Shown one piece after another: positions 1-10,700 of a DNA stretch of 64,000 nucleotides. The stretch covers positions 25,343 to 89,342 of the forward strand of contig CAMCXI010000006.1 in assembly GCA_945883335.1 (NCBI GenBank). The letters are read 5' to 3'. Positions within the stretch are counted from its first letter, which is position 1. Each line of letters opens with the position of its first letter. A program made the position numbers and the translations under genes. The stretch comes from Candidatus Methylopumilus universalis (GTDB lineage: Bacteria; Pseudomonadota; Gammaproteobacteria; Burkholderiales; Methylophilaceae). The notes under the pieces are model-generated. The model searched no databases, was not told the DNA's origin, and was given only the letters and a program-made list of their open reading frames with translations.

Positions 1-1144
1 CTGATAGGTCTTGATTAAAAGCTAATTGGCCGTTTAAACCATAAGACTGTTGCTTTGTTCTACTTCTATTAAGTGCACCTGAGCAGGCATCATCAGCCTC
101 AACGCCTAATGGATAATTATCAGTTGAGCATGCAGTATTATTTGCGATTAGTGAAAGGCCATCATCGTAATCATCATTCACATCGCCATTCAAGGTCTTA
201 CGCTTTGAGTCACGATAGTAAGCATTTCCGCTAAACATCACATCATTGTTTAACCAGTGACTTCCTGATAGATTTAAGAACGAAAGCGTATTTTTAGTTT
301 GGTCAGGTCTAGTGTGAATTGCATTACGGCCAAGGGTTTGCATAAACTCGCGTTGTACCAAGCCATTACCAATCATATTGTTGTTGGCATGGGTATAGCT
401 TAAATCAATTTTAGTGGTTTCATTTTGCCAACCTACCTTACCAAAGAACTGACGAACGTCGGTTGGTGAAGCTTGACGCCAGCCATCTTCACTGAACATA
501 TTCGCTGAGAAGAAATAATCGACTGAACCGTCTTTGCTTACACCGCCGATTTCAGCTGAACCCGTTTTACGGCCCCATGAACCTGCTGAAAGCTCAGCCG
601 CACCGCCTTGGTGCGTGCGACCACTTTTGGTTTGTACTGAAATTGCACCACCCAATGTATTTAAACCAAAGAGCGGGTTAGTACCTGGGATCAATGACAT
701 ATTTGCAATTGCGTTCATTGGAATCAAGTCCCAATTAACTGCATCGCCAAATGATTCATTCACACGCACACCATCCACATACACTGACATGCCTTGTGGC
801 GTACCTAGCAATGGAGATGCTGTAAAGCCACGGAAAGTCACGTCAGGCTGGAACGGGTTATTTTGTGTATCCACAACGCTCACGCCCTGCAAATTATTGT
901 TCATATAATCCGCGATGGTGACGCTTTGTTGTTGTTTGAATTCTTCACCATTCACCAATTGAATATTGGCCGGCACTTTATTGATCGAAAGTCCAATGCC
1001 TGGCATTGGCGTGGTACTGACCACGTCTACTTTATCTGCGTTAATTTTATTTGTTTTAACCGTATCAGCCGCATAAGCTGAAGTTGCAGCAAGCACGCCA
1101 GCAACCGCTAAAACAATAGGCTTTAATTTTACGTTAACCATCAT
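1..1144 (-). CDS. TonB-dependent outer membrane receptor, N-terminal part (runs off window edge)
   Basis: Manual minus-strand translation from ATG at 1144: MMVNVKLKPIVLAVAGVLAATSAYAADT (signal peptide), then VSVVDTQNNPFQPDVTFRGFTASPLLGTPQGMSVYVDGVRVNESFGDAVNWDLIPMNAIANMSLIPGTNPLFGLNTLGGAISVQTKSG, a TonB plug domain. Missing from the ORF track because no stop lies inside the window. Confidence 0.93.
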   Translation of the reverse strand, partial: MMVNVKLKPIVLAVAGVLAATSAYAADTVKTNKINADKVDVVSTTPMPGIGLSINKVPANIQLVNGEEFKQQQSVTIADYMNNNLQGVSVVDTQNNPFQPDVTFRGFTASPLLGTPQGMSVYVDGVRVNESFGDAVNWDLIPMNAIANMSLIPGTNPLFGLNTLGGAISVQTKSGRTHQGGAAELSAGSWGRKTGSAEIGGVSKDGSVDYFFSANMFSEDGWRQASPTDVRQFFGKVGWQNETTKIDLSYTHANNNMIGNGLVQREFMQTLGRNAIHTRPDQTKNTLSFLNLSGSHWLNNDVMFSGNAYYRDSKRKTLNGDVNDDYDDGLSLIANNTACSTDNYPLGVEADDACSGALNRSRTKQQSYGLNGQLAFNQDLS

Positions 1145-1226
1145 ATCTCCAAGTAATTTCTTAGTAGGCGTTTTTAGACGCTTTTATAACGAATGAGACT
1201 TTATCAAAACTTGCGAGCCAAAACAC

Positions 1227-1250
1227 TAGGAAAAACTCCCGAATTTATGG
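1227..1250. promoter_or_regulatory. Shared regulatory motif, copy 1
   Basis: TAGGAAAAACTCCCGAATTTATGG (reverse complement CCATAAATTCGGGAGTTTTTCCTA). Confidence 0.5.
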
Positions 1251-1324
1251 CTTAAGTTTCCATTTCCAGCCCGCCAGCGCTATAGTGAGAAACTGTTTTT
1301 GCAAACCAACTTAGGCCATTTACC

Positions 1325-2668
1325 TTGACTTTGAAATTAAGACTCAACCTCATCATTACCGCGCTATTACTTTTGGTGATGTTTGCTGGCGCCTTTTTAT
1401 CGCTTAACAATGCCCGCCAAAACGCCCATGCAGAGGTCGCTTCGGCTGAAAAATTAGTGCTTTATCTATTTGATACCGCCATTCTCGACAACCCTAATTT
1501 AGGTCAAAGAAAGCTTGCAACTAAGGGGTTTCATCTTCAGCAGCTCAAGCACATGCGCCACTTAAAGATTGAGCTAATTGATAGCACAGGCAAGGTGATT
1601 GATAGCAACCAAACAAAGGATGACATCACCATTCAAAATGAAGCGCCAGCGTGGTTTGGACGCCTACTTAACGAGCTCACCGCAAAATGGGAGCCCTCTG
1701 TGCGCAAATTAGGATACCAGGGCATAGCACTGGGCCAGTTAGTAATTACGCCTGACCCAACTTACGAATATGCCGAGAAGTGGAAGCAGATTACCGAGCT
1801 ACTGACTTTGGTATTAGTGTTTTTTGTATTAGTAAATTTGATGGTGATATGGGCCGTATCTCAAGCGCTAAAGCCAACCACCAAGATTTTAGATGCGCTG
1901 AATGAACTTGAAAACGGTAACTTAGCCGCCCGTCTCCCAGCTTTCAAGCTACCAGAACTATCTCGCATCGGCGAAAAATTCAATCGCATGGTGGAAAAGC
2001 TTCAACTGAGCATTTTGCAAAATCACAAACTGACTCAGCAGCTCATTACCCTTCAAGAAGAAGAACGTAAAAATCTAGCGCGTGAGTTGCACGATGAGTT
2101 TGGGCAATGCCTCACCGCGATTAATACCGATGCCAGCGTAATTTCTAAAGTGGCCGATAAAAAGTATCCTGAAATTAAAGAAAGTGCACTTGCAATTAGC
2201 CAACTTTCACGGCACCTCATTGAAATGGTGAGCGGCCTTTTACAGAAACTTCGTCCTGGAATTTTAGATGAGCTAGGCTTATCACCAGCTCTTTTAGACC
2301 TTGTAGACACATGGAAATCCCGCAACAAAACCATTGTTTGCGATATCAACGTCAGTGTCATTCAGGACGAACTCAGCGAGGCCATGAGCGTAGCGATTTA
2401 TCGTCTGGTGCAAGAGGCCTTAACCAATGTTTCAAGGCACGCTGAAGCGACGAAAGTAGAAATCGAGGTTTACCACCTCACGCAACAAGGCAAAGAAGGC
2501 ATTAAAGTAATGGTGAAAGACAACGGAAAAGGCTTTGTGGTTCATCAAGCCAACGGCTTTGGCCTGCCAGGTATGCGTGAACGAGTTGAGGGTTTGGGTG
2601 GCCACTTCGCGATCAAGTCAGACAGCGGCACAGAAATTAAAGTATGGATACCTCACAATCCATATTAA
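1325..2668 (+). CDS. Sensor histidine kinase, NarX/UhpB type (TM-periplasmic-TM-HAMP-HisKA_3-HATPase)
   Basis: HisKA_3 motif LQEEERKNLARELHDEFGQCLTAI; HATPase motifs ALTNVSRHAEA, DNGKGF, GFGLPGMRERV; two TM helices. Confidence 0.93.
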   Translation: MTLKLRLNLIITALLLLVMFAGAFLSLNNARQNAHAEVASAEKLVLYLFDTAILDNPNLGQRKLATKGFHLQQLKHMRHLKIELIDSTGKVIDSNQTKDDITIQNEAPAWFGRLLNELTAKWEPSVRKLGYQGIALGQLVITPDPTYEYAEKWKQITELLTLVLVFFVLVNLMVIWAVSQALKPTTKILDALNELENGNLAARLPAFKLPELSRIGEKFNRMVEKLQLSILQNHKLTQQLITLQEEERKNLARELHDEFGQCLTAINTDASVISKVADKKYPEIKESALAISQLSRHLIEMVSGLLQKLRPGILDELGLSPALLDLVDTWKSRNKTIVCDINVSVIQDELSEAMSVAIYRLVQEALTNVSRHAEATKVEIEVYHLTQQGKEGIKVMVKDNGKGFVVHQANGFGLPGMRERVEGLGGHFAIKSDSGTEIKVWIPHNPY

Positions 2669-2693
2669 TGGGTGCATCAAGAAAGAATAGAAA

Positions 2694-3341
2694 ATGAGTG
2701 CTAACAATCCAATTAGAGTAATGCTCGTCGATGACCACGCTGTGGTGCGGTCTGGCGTTCGCCGTTTACTTGAACAAGACCCAAATTTTGAAGTGGTGGT
2801 AGAGGCAGAAACGGGGGAGCGCGCTTATCAAATCTTTGGTGAACATTTACCAGACATCACCGTACTTGATTTGAGTATGCCTGGCATGGGCGGCATGGAA
2901 ACCATCAAGCGCATTATCGCGCGCTACCCGACCGCTAAAATATTAGTGCTGTCCATGCACGAGAATGCGGCTTTTGCCAGCCAAGCATTAAAAGCCGGCG
3001 CCAAAGGCTACCTTGCCAAAAGCGGCTTGGCCGAAGAACTCAGCAATGCCATTCAATGGGTGATGACAGGACAAACTTATTTGGGCACAGAAATCTCGCA
3101 CAAAATCGCGTTACAGATGCACGAGTCGCAAGGCGACCCGATGCAAGTGCTTTCGGCCAGAGAGTTTGAGATTTTTAGAATGTTGGTCGATGGTGTGGAG
3201 CTAAGCACTATTGCGACAACGCTGAACATTAGCCTAAAAACAGTCGCAAACTATCAAACCATGATTAAACAAAAGCTAGGGGTAAGTAGCCCTGTGGAAA
3301 TGGTGCGCATGGCCATTAGATGCGGACTGATTGAGAGTTAA
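2694..3341 (+). CDS. NarL/FixJ-family response regulator (receiver + LuxR HTH)
   Basis: IRVMLVDDHAVVRSGVRRLLEQ, DITVLDLSMPGMGG, LSAREFEIFRMLVDG...LNISLKTVANYQTMIKQKLGV; 26 bp after the kinase. Confidence 0.95.
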   Translation: MSANNPIRVMLVDDHAVVRSGVRRLLEQDPNFEVVVEAETGERAYQIFGEHLPDITVLDLSMPGMGGMETIKRIIARYPTAKILVLSMHENAAFASQALKAGAKGYLAKSGLAEELSNAIQWVMTGQTYLGTEISHKIALQMHESQGDPMQVLSAREFEIFRMLVDGVELSTIATTLNISLKTVANYQTMIKQKLGVSSPVEMVRMAIRCGLIES

Positions 3342-3420
3342 TTTTTATTTCCTAAAACCCCTTCGCAATACCGCTACTAAATTTGTAGAAGTGAAAAAGG
3401 CAAAAAGCCAATCCTAAAAT

Positions 3421-3449
3421 TAGGAAAATTTCCCCCCATAAGTCGGGAG
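3421..3449. promoter_or_regulatory. Shared regulatory motif, copy 2
   Basis: TAGGAAAATTTCCCCCCATAAGTCGGGAG. Confidence 0.55.
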
Positions 3450-3517
3450 CATCTCACAAGACAGACAGAGCCAGCCCGAATAGTATTAACTAATTTTTTC
3501 CGTAGTGAATAGCTATT

Positions 3518-3985
3518 TTGGCGATTGTATTCAAAGAACAATTTACTGGCTTCTGCCCTTACTGCGACAAATCCACCTTAGAGAAGGCTGACTATTGCCA
3601 TCACTGTGGAAAATCGCTTTCCCCTGATCCAGCCCACACCCAATCTTTGAGAGTCCCTTTAAGCGGAACTGAGCTTAATACCCTCGTGAAAGAAACAACT
3701 CACCTATTTTTAATTTGGTGTTGCTCTATCTCACTTCTAGGCGCGGCGGCTTTAATCAATTATTTTTACCATAGTATTAGCCCCATTATTATTGCCACAG
3801 TTGGATTTGTTTATGCTCAGATCTTCTTTACGGCCAAATTAGATGAGCTATCAACCGCGATCGAATACTCGCCTCAGCCGATTGCTTTCTTCAGCTTGCT
3901 GCTTCCAGTTCTTGGCACTATTCTGTGCTATCAAAGCTTGAGCAATTTAGCGCATCGGGAAATTCGGGGACAAAGCCTTGCCTAA
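3518..3985 (+). CDS. Membrane protein with N-terminal zinc ribbon (CPYC...CHHCG)
   Basis: GFCPYCDKSTLEKADYCHHCGKSL followed by hydrophobic segments; TTG start. Confidence 0.7.
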   Translation: MAIVFKEQFTGFCPYCDKSTLEKADYCHHCGKSLSPDPAHTQSLRVPLSGTELNTLVKETTHLFLIWCCSISLLGAAALINYFYHSISPIIIATVGFVYAQIFFTAKLDELSTAIEYSPQPIAFFSLLLPVLGTILCYQSLSNLAHREIRGQSLA

Positions 3986-4523
3986 GTTTAATTTTCATCT
4001 CCATGAAATTAAGGTCAAAAAACTATTAGCTAAGTTGTGGCTTCCCATTACTTTTATTGTGATTTTGTTTCTTATCGATATCTCTTTAGACATCAACGAA
4101 AGAATCAACCCTAAGCATTTAGCCATTGAGTTTCTAATTTACCTCGTAATTATTTATATTGCTTATATTGGTTATGGTTTCTACAAGCTCGACAAAAAAA
4201 GCATTAATGCGGTGAAAGAAAATATTTCTGAAAACCATACTGAACTTAAGTTTTGGCAAAATCAAAACAAAACGCTGATTGATGGCTTATCCATTAAAAT
4301 TCATGAGCAGTTCAAGCAATGGGGCTTAACGCAAGCCGAAACAGATGTTGCGCTTTTAATCATCAAAGGCTTTAGTTTGGAGGAAATTGCTGGCCTACGT
4401 GGCACCTCGGAGCGAACGATCCGCGATCAGGCAGCATCCGTTTATCACAAAGCCAAGTTGAAAAATCGTATCGAACTTTCTGCCTACTTTTTAGAAGAGC
4501 TGTTAGCGCCCTTTCCTGATTAA
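3978..4523 (+). CDS. Membrane-anchored LuxR-type regulator without a receiver domain
   Basis: Two N-terminal TM segments, then WGLTQAETDVALLIIKGFSLEEIAGLRGTSERTIRDQAASVYHKAKLKNRIELSAYFLEELL; overlaps the 3' end of the previous gene by 8 nt; TTG start. Confidence 0.8.
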   Translation: MPKFNFHLHEIKVKKLLAKLWLPITFIVILFLIDISLDINERINPKHLAIEFLIYLVIIYIAYIGYGFYKLDKKSINAVKENISENHTELKFWQNQNKTLIDGLSIKIHEQFKQWGLTQAETDVALLIIKGFSLEEIAGLRGTSERTIRDQAASVYHKAKLKNRIELSAYFLEELLAPFPD

Positions 4524-4545
4524 AATTCCTTGCCAAGTCTGAAAC

Positions 4546-4576
4546 TTTTCCTATCCGTCATAAGTCGTATTCCTTA
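4546..4576. promoter_or_regulatory. Shared regulatory motif, copy 3
   Basis: TTTTCCTATCCGTCATAAGTCGTATTCCTTA. Confidence 0.5.
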
Positions 4577-4654
4577 ATAAAAAAAACCCACTTAATATGC
4601 CGCCCTGGCTTAAGACGTTTTATCCAATGAATACTATTAATTAAGGAAAAAGTT

Positions 4655-5158
4655 ATGAAGAAAATTTCACTCGCACTTGCAGCACTATTAGTTTCACTCC
4701 CAGCGTTTGCAGCACCTGCTCATAAAGGCGCCGTAGAAACCTGCTTGAAGGCAGCGCTAGTAAAATACCCAGGCCAAGTCATTTCATTAGAAGCTGAAAT
4801 TGAAAAAGGCAAACCTATCTATGAGTTCGATATTAAAGGTAAAGACGGTAAAGAATGGGAAGTGGAATGTGATACAAAAACAGGTAAGCTGACTGAGTCT
4901 GAAGAAGAAATTGACATGAAAGACCCACGCTTCGCTTCAAAAGCAAAAGTTTCTTTAGAAGAAGCTAAGAAAATTGCTTTGGCCGCTAAACCAGGTGAGA
5001 TTATTGAAGTTGAGACCTCCATTGAACCTGACGGCTCGATCTCATACGAATTTGATATTAAAGGCACTGACGGCAAAGAGTGGGAAGTTGAAGTCGATGC
5101 TGTGACAGGTAAAATCGTTGAAATCGAAGAAGAGATCTATCAAATCGGTTTAGATTAA
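4655..5158 (+). CDS. Exported protein with two PepSY-like repeats
   Basis: Signal peptide MKKISLALAALLVSLPAFAAPA; repeated YEFDIKGKDGKEWEVECDTKTGKL / YEFDIKGTDGKEWEVEVDAVTGKI. Confidence 0.85.
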   Translation: MKKISLALAALLVSLPAFAAPAHKGAVETCLKAALVKYPGQVISLEAEIEKGKPIYEFDIKGKDGKEWEVECDTKTGKLTESEEEIDMKDPRFASKAKVSLEEAKKIALAAKPGEIIEVETSIEPDGSISYEFDIKGTDGKEWEVEVDAVTGKIVEIEEEIYQIGLD

Positions 5159-5283
5159 TCCATGACATTTGTGTTTGGGAGTATCTCCTAGCGATTATCG
5201 GGAGCAATTCCGTTGGTGGCAAAAGAGTAACGAGTTAACATGAGGTCGTATCATGAAACTCCTAAAGACAAATCTTCATTTTA

Positions 5284-5310
5284 AACAGCGCCTTTGGGCG
5301 CTGTTTTTTT
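5284..5310 (+). terminator. Intrinsic terminator after the PepSY gene, between convergent genes
   Basis: AACAGCGCC TTT GGGCGCTGTT followed by a T run. Confidence 0.8.
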
Positions 5311-6646
5311 ATGTCTCAACCCTTACGTCAGTTATCCACCTAATCACCAAGCCCATGTCCCGCTCCGTGGCTTGCATCATGCAATCCACACCAACATGTG
5401 GCACCAAAGCCAGCGTATCATCTAAGTAAATCAGCGGCAATCTTTCACGTAACCAAGGCGGCATATTCGCTTCCTGGAGCAGATGTTTAAGCGTGCGTGT
5501 TGGCCTTGCTAGATCGGGCTTAAAGCGCTCGCCTCCTTGCCTGCTAGCGATGCGTAGCTTGTGCCCACCTAGCCGATCGATCGCCAAGCCCTCGCCTTGC
5601 TTGCGCTCAAAAAATAATTTAGTGCCATCGGGCATGGTTAAAGCGTCTTCACCCTGCCAAATCATAGCGATTTCAGTTGTATGTTGGGGATGATTGCATT
5701 CGATATAGGCGAAGCCTTGATACCGGCGTAAATAGGTGTCGCTCGCTTTATCAAGCAGGATTTTAAGCGCGGCATCGCCACTGGCATTGATAAGCTGCGT
5801 GAGCATGTCATCTAGCCTATTTTTACTCGGCGCTGAGAAAGCCATGCTCGCTAGCCACCAGCGGAATAAGTTCTTAGCGCGCGGCACACTCAATCTCTCT
5901 AACAACTCAACATTCATTCGACCTTCAACCACGCAAGCTTGGGCATCGATTTGCGCGAGATCATCGAGCAAATCAGCCGCTTCGGCAATGTGGGCTGCTG
6001 AGCGGGCTAACGTTACACTCGCTACCGGAAAACGTGCTTTAAGCACCGGCATCACTTCATGGCGACAGTAATTGCGATCGTACTGAATATCGCGATTACT
6101 TTCGTCTTCTACCCAAGCTAATTTAGCGGCTTCTGCGTAGGCCTCAATTTCTGCTCTTGGAATATCAAGCATAGGACGAAGCAATCTTCTATCCGCATCT
6201 TGGGCCGCCATTGCGGACAAGCCTTTCAGCCCTGCTCCGCGAAGCAGTTGTAGCAGTATGGTTTCCGCTTGGTCGTCCTGATGATGAGCAAGCAAGATGA
6301 AGTCTGCGTTAGCCCCAAATAAAGCTTGATAGCGGGCTTCGCGAGCCGCCGCTTCCAAGCCTAATCCAGCAGCCTTTTCTACCTTTACGTTTACAAGCTC
6401 AAATGGCACTTGATAGGTCTCACAAGTCTCGGCACAAAAGTTTGCCCACGCATCAGCATTGGGGCTTAAGCCATGATGCACATGGATGACCTGCAAATTG
6501 AAATTGAGCGTCTTTTTAGCTTGGGCTAATGCATGAAGCAAAACGCAGGAGTCAACGCCTCCGCTAAATGCGAGAAGCAGCGTTGGTGCTGTGTTTAAAG
6601 AGATTGCTTGGCTTAAGAATTGCGACACGTGGGCTTGAATACGCAC
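5309..6646 (-). CDS. tilS: tRNA(Ile)-lysidine synthase
   Basis: LLLAFSGGVDSCVLLHAL P-loop, HVHHGLSPNADAW, LLAHHQDDQAETILLQLLRGAGLKGLSAM. Confidence 0.95.
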   Translation of the reverse strand: MRIQAHVSQFLSQAISLNTAPTLLLAFSGGVDSCVLLHALAQAKKTLNFNLQVIHVHHGLSPNADAWANFCAETCETYQVPFELVNVKVEKAAGLGLEAAAREARYQALFGANADFILLAHHQDDQAETILLQLLRGAGLKGLSAMAAQDADRRLLRPMLDIPRAEIEAYAEAAKLAWVEDESNRDIQYDRNYCRHEVMPVLKARFPVASVTLARSAAHIAEAADLLDDLAQIDAQACVVEGRMNVELLERLSVPRAKNLFRWWLASMAFSAPSKNRLDDMLTQLINASGDAALKILLDKASDTYLRRYQGFAYIECNHPQHTTEIAMIWQGEDALTMPDGTKLFFERKQGEGLAIDRLGGHKLRIASRQGGERFKPDLARPTRTLKHLLQEANMPPWLRERLPLIYLDDTLALVPHVGVDCMMQATERDMGLVIRWITDVRVET

Positions 6647-6741
6647 AAAGCCCGCATCAGGCTTGTTGGCTTGAATACGGGCTTTGCGGAGTGCGTGGGT
6701 TGAAGCTTTTGTAATGTTGAAACCTTTTTGGGTTATGCCCC

Positions 6742-7731
6742 TTAGCGACGCTTAGGCGCCGCCGTTTTAACAGCAACTTCTTGGAACTTACCATAGCTCA
6801 TTAAGCGATCATAACGCTGCGCTAGCAGTTGATCAATCGGCTTGCTTTCAACTGCTTTTAATTCCTCACCCAAGGCTTTACGCAAGTTTTGCATCATCAA
6901 CTCCTGGTCACGATGTGCACCTCCCATTGGCTCAGCCACGATACGGTCAACCAAACCCGCTGTTTTGAGACGTGTTGCAGTAATGCCTAGGGTTTCCGCG
7001 GCTACCGATGCTTGGTCTGCGCTCTTCCACAAAATAGAAGCGCAACCTTCTGGCGAAATCACTGAGTAAGTTGAATATTGCAACATCAAGAGTTGGTCGA
7101 CCACACCTAGCGCCAATGCACCGCCAGAGCCACCTTCACCGATAATCACGCCAATGATCGGTGTTTTTAGTTCAGCCATGACATAGAGGTTACGTGCAAT
7201 CGCTTCTGATTGACCGCGCTCTTCAGCACCAATGCCAGGATACGCACCTGGGGTGTCAATGAGGGTGATGATAGGTAAACCAAATTTTTCGGCCATGCGG
7301 TATAAACGCAAAGCTTTACGATAGCCTTCAGGGCGTGGCATACCGAAGTTACGATATTGACGCTCTTTGACATCTCGACCTTTTTGTTGGCCAATCACCA
7401 TCACCGACTTGCCTTCAAAACGCGCTAAACCGCCAACAATAGCCGGGTCATCCGCAAATGCACGGTCACCGTGCAACTCTTGAAAGTCTGTAAATATATT
7501 TTGGATGTACTCTAATGTATAAGGGCGCTGCGGATGACGTGCGACCTGAGAAATCTGCCAGGCGGTGAGCTTGCCGTAGATGTCTTTCGTCATTTCTTGA
7601 TTTTTCTTTTGTAGACGATTGATTTCGTCATTGATATCAAGCGCGGAGCCATCTTGCACGTGGCGCAGTTCATCAATTTTCGCTTCGAGTTCAGCGATTG
7701 GTTGTTCAAAATCTAAAAAGCTTGTTTTCAT
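6742..7731 (-). CDS. accA: Acetyl-CoA carboxylase carboxyltransferase subunit alpha
   Basis: [23 protein letters not shown]...[29 protein letters not shown]...[13 protein letters not shown]; internal ATG at 7731 preferred. Confidence 0.97.
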   Translation of the reverse strand: MKTSFLDFEQPIAELEAKIDELRHVQDGSALDINDEINRLQKKNQEMTKDIYGKLTAWQISQVARHPQRPYTLEYIQNIFTDFQELHGDRAFADDPAIVGGLARFEGKSVMVIGQQKGRDVKERQYRNFGMPRPEGYRKALRLYRMAEKFGLPIITLIDTPGAYPGIGAEERGQSEAIARNLYVMAELKTPIIGVIIGEGGSGGALALGVVDQLLMLQYSTYSVISPEGCASILWKSADQASVAAETLGITATRLKTAGLVDRIVAEPMGGAHRDQELMMQNLRKALGEELKAVESKPIDQLLAQRYDRLMSYGKFQEVAVKTAAPKRR

Positions 7732-7759
7732 ATCAAGATTGGTTCTTATCAAATTAGGT

Positions 7760-10700
7760 CTAATTATAGAGGATTTTTACGTTTTCTTCGCTTAACCAAG
7801 CTTTTAATCCGATTAATAAATCGTCATGAAGCTCTACTCGCCACTGATCGCCAAGCATCATCTCAACTTTAGCTTGGTTATTGTGATATTCCACTTTCAC
7901 CGCACAACCACGGTTATTTTGTTCTGAATTCGCGCGGCAATAAGGGCCTAAGAGCTCACGTAACTTGACGGCGTCTGCCTGACCATTACAAGATATTTTA
8001 AGCATATTGGCATACGCGCTTCGAGCAGATGCAATGTCGTAAATCTTACGGACATTCACTCGCACGCCGCCTGAGAAGTCGTCGTGACTCACGCGACCTT
8101 CAATGACCAACAGCTGGTCCTCTTTAATGAGCTGCGCATGTTGCGCGAGCATCTCACTACCCACCACCACCTCAACTCGGGACTTGGCATCATCAAGCGT
8201 CACTATCGCCATCTTGCCACGCTGAGTCATGCGAATACGCACCCCCATCACCACACCGGCCATCAGCTGCGGCTGATCCTGTGGTTTGATATTACCCAAA
8301 TCTGTATGCACAAATGTTGCCAACTCTTTTTGATAGGCCTGGTATGGATGGCCGCTAAAATAAAAACCGAGCGCGATCTTTTCTTGTTGTAGCTTTTCAG
8401 GCTCAGCCCAAGCGGGTACATTTGGCAATACATGCGCCGCGCTATCTGACACTGCACCAAACAAGCTATCTTGACCACTGGCGGCCCCGCTTTGCTCAGC
8501 CGCGCCAATCGCTAAATTCACACCCGCCAATAAAGCATTACGATTAGGTTCAAGCTTGTCAAACGCACCAGCGCGAATGAGAGATTCAATCACTCGGCGG
8601 TTTACCTTACGCAAATCTAAGCGTGCACAAAAATCGAATAAGTCCTTAAATGGACCGTCCTGATTACGCGCCGCAAGAATCACCTCAATCGCCGACTCAC
8701 CGGAGCCCTTCAAAGCCCCTAAGCCATATAAAACTTGCTTGTCGCTGATTGGCTTAAACTTGAATTCACTTTGATTAATATCTGGCGCTAACACTTCTAC
8801 GCCATTACCCACACAGTCATCATAAAAAATATGCACGCTGTCTGTGTTGTTCATATCAGCAGACAAAGTAGCCGCTAAGAAAGCCGCTGGATAGTGCGTT
8901 TTGAGATAGGCTGTGTGGTAAGCAACGAGGGCATAGGCTGCCGCGTGTGATTTATTAAAGCCGTAGCTCGCAAACTTTTCCATCAAATCAAATAAATCCG
9001 CGGCTTGTCTTTCAGGTGTGCCTTTTTGTTTTGCGCCGTCCACAAACACGGCACGCTGGGCATCCATTTCTTCTTTTTTCTTTTTACCCATCGCACGGCG
9101 AAGCAAGTCAGCGCCGCCAAGGCTATAGCCCCCAACGACCTGCGCAATCTGCATTACCTGCTCTTGGTAAACCATAATCCCATAGGTTTCTTTGAGGATA
9201 GGCTCAACCGCCGGATGCGGATACTCAACCCGCTGTAAGCCATGCTTACGGCGGCAGAAGTCTGGAATCAAATCCATCGGACCTGGGCGATACAAAGCGA
9301 CCAGCGCGATAATATCTTCAAAGCAATCAGGCTTCGCTTGTTTAAGCATGTCCTTCATACCGCGCGACTCTAACTGGAATACCGCTGTCGTATTCGCTGA
9401 TTTTAAGAGCTGATAAGTCGGCTTATCGTCAATCGGCAAGGTCTCAAAAGATAGTGGTGGCAGATTTTGCTCTGCACGCTGCGCGTTCGCATTGACCAAG
9501 GCCATTTGTAAAATCGTCAGTGTGCGTAAGCCCAAAAAGTCAAACTTCACTAAACCAACCGCTTCTACGTCGTCTTTATCGTATTGGCTCACCAAGCTAT
9601 CGCCATTGGCTTGACAGTAAATCGGAGAGAAGTCAGAAATTTTACTTGGTGAAATTAGCACCCCACCGGCATGCATACCGACGTTACGCGTTAAACCCTC
9701 AAGGCGAAGCGCTAATTCAAGTAGCTCTTTGACCTCTTCCTCTTGCTCTCGTCGCTCAGCTAATTGCGGCTCTTTCTCAAGCGCATCTTTAAGCGTAATA
9801 CCAAGCTCCAACGGAATAAGCTTTGCGATGCCATCCACAAAGTTAAAAGGCAAATCAAGCACACGCCCGACGTCGCGAATCACGGCCTTAGCCGCCATGG
9901 TACCGAAAGTGGCGATTTGAGAAACCGCCTCCAATCCGTACTTTTGCTTCACGTAATCAATAACGCGGTCACGCCCTTCTTGGCAGAAGTCGATATCGAA
10001 GTCGGGCATGGAAACCCGCTCTGGGTTTAAGAAGCGCTCAAATAGCAGGGCATATTGCAATGGATCAAGATCGGTAATGCCCAAGCTATAAGCCACGACA
10101 GAGCCCGCACCAGAGCCCCGACCAGGGCCAACAGGCACGCCGTTATGCTTAGCCCAGTTAATAAAGTCGGCCACAATTAAGAAGTAGCCAGGGAAGCCCA
10201 TTTGAATAATGATGCTGGTTTCAAAGGCAAGTCGCGCTTCATATTCTGGGGCTTTGGCGGCACGCTTTTCAGCATCTGGATAAAGCACTTCTAAGCGCTT
10301 AAGCAAACCCTCTTGCGCTTGTGTAACCAAATACTCATCCAAACCCTCGCCATTAGGTGTAGGAAATTGCGGCAAGAAGTTTTTACCCAAAGAAAGCGTT
10401 AAATTACAACGCTTGGCAATTTCCACGCTGTTCGCCAAGGCTTCTGGAATATCTGCGAATAACGCAGTCATCTCTGCTTGGGTTTTGAAATATTGGTCTT
10501 CGGTGAATGCTTTAGGACGCCGCGTATCAGCCAGCACATAGCCTTCCGCAATACACACCCGCGCTTCATGTGCTTTAAAATCTTCCGTCTCAATAAACTG
10601 CACAGGATGCGTTGCCACCACAGGCAAGGCCAGCTGAGAAGCCAGCGCCACAGCACGAGAAATATAAGCCTCTTGTTGCGCATGGCCTGCGCGTTGAAGT

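Noticed and set aside
534-1081. Plus-strand ORFs 534-908 and 863-1081
   Set aside because: Antisense to the clear TonB receptor reading frame.
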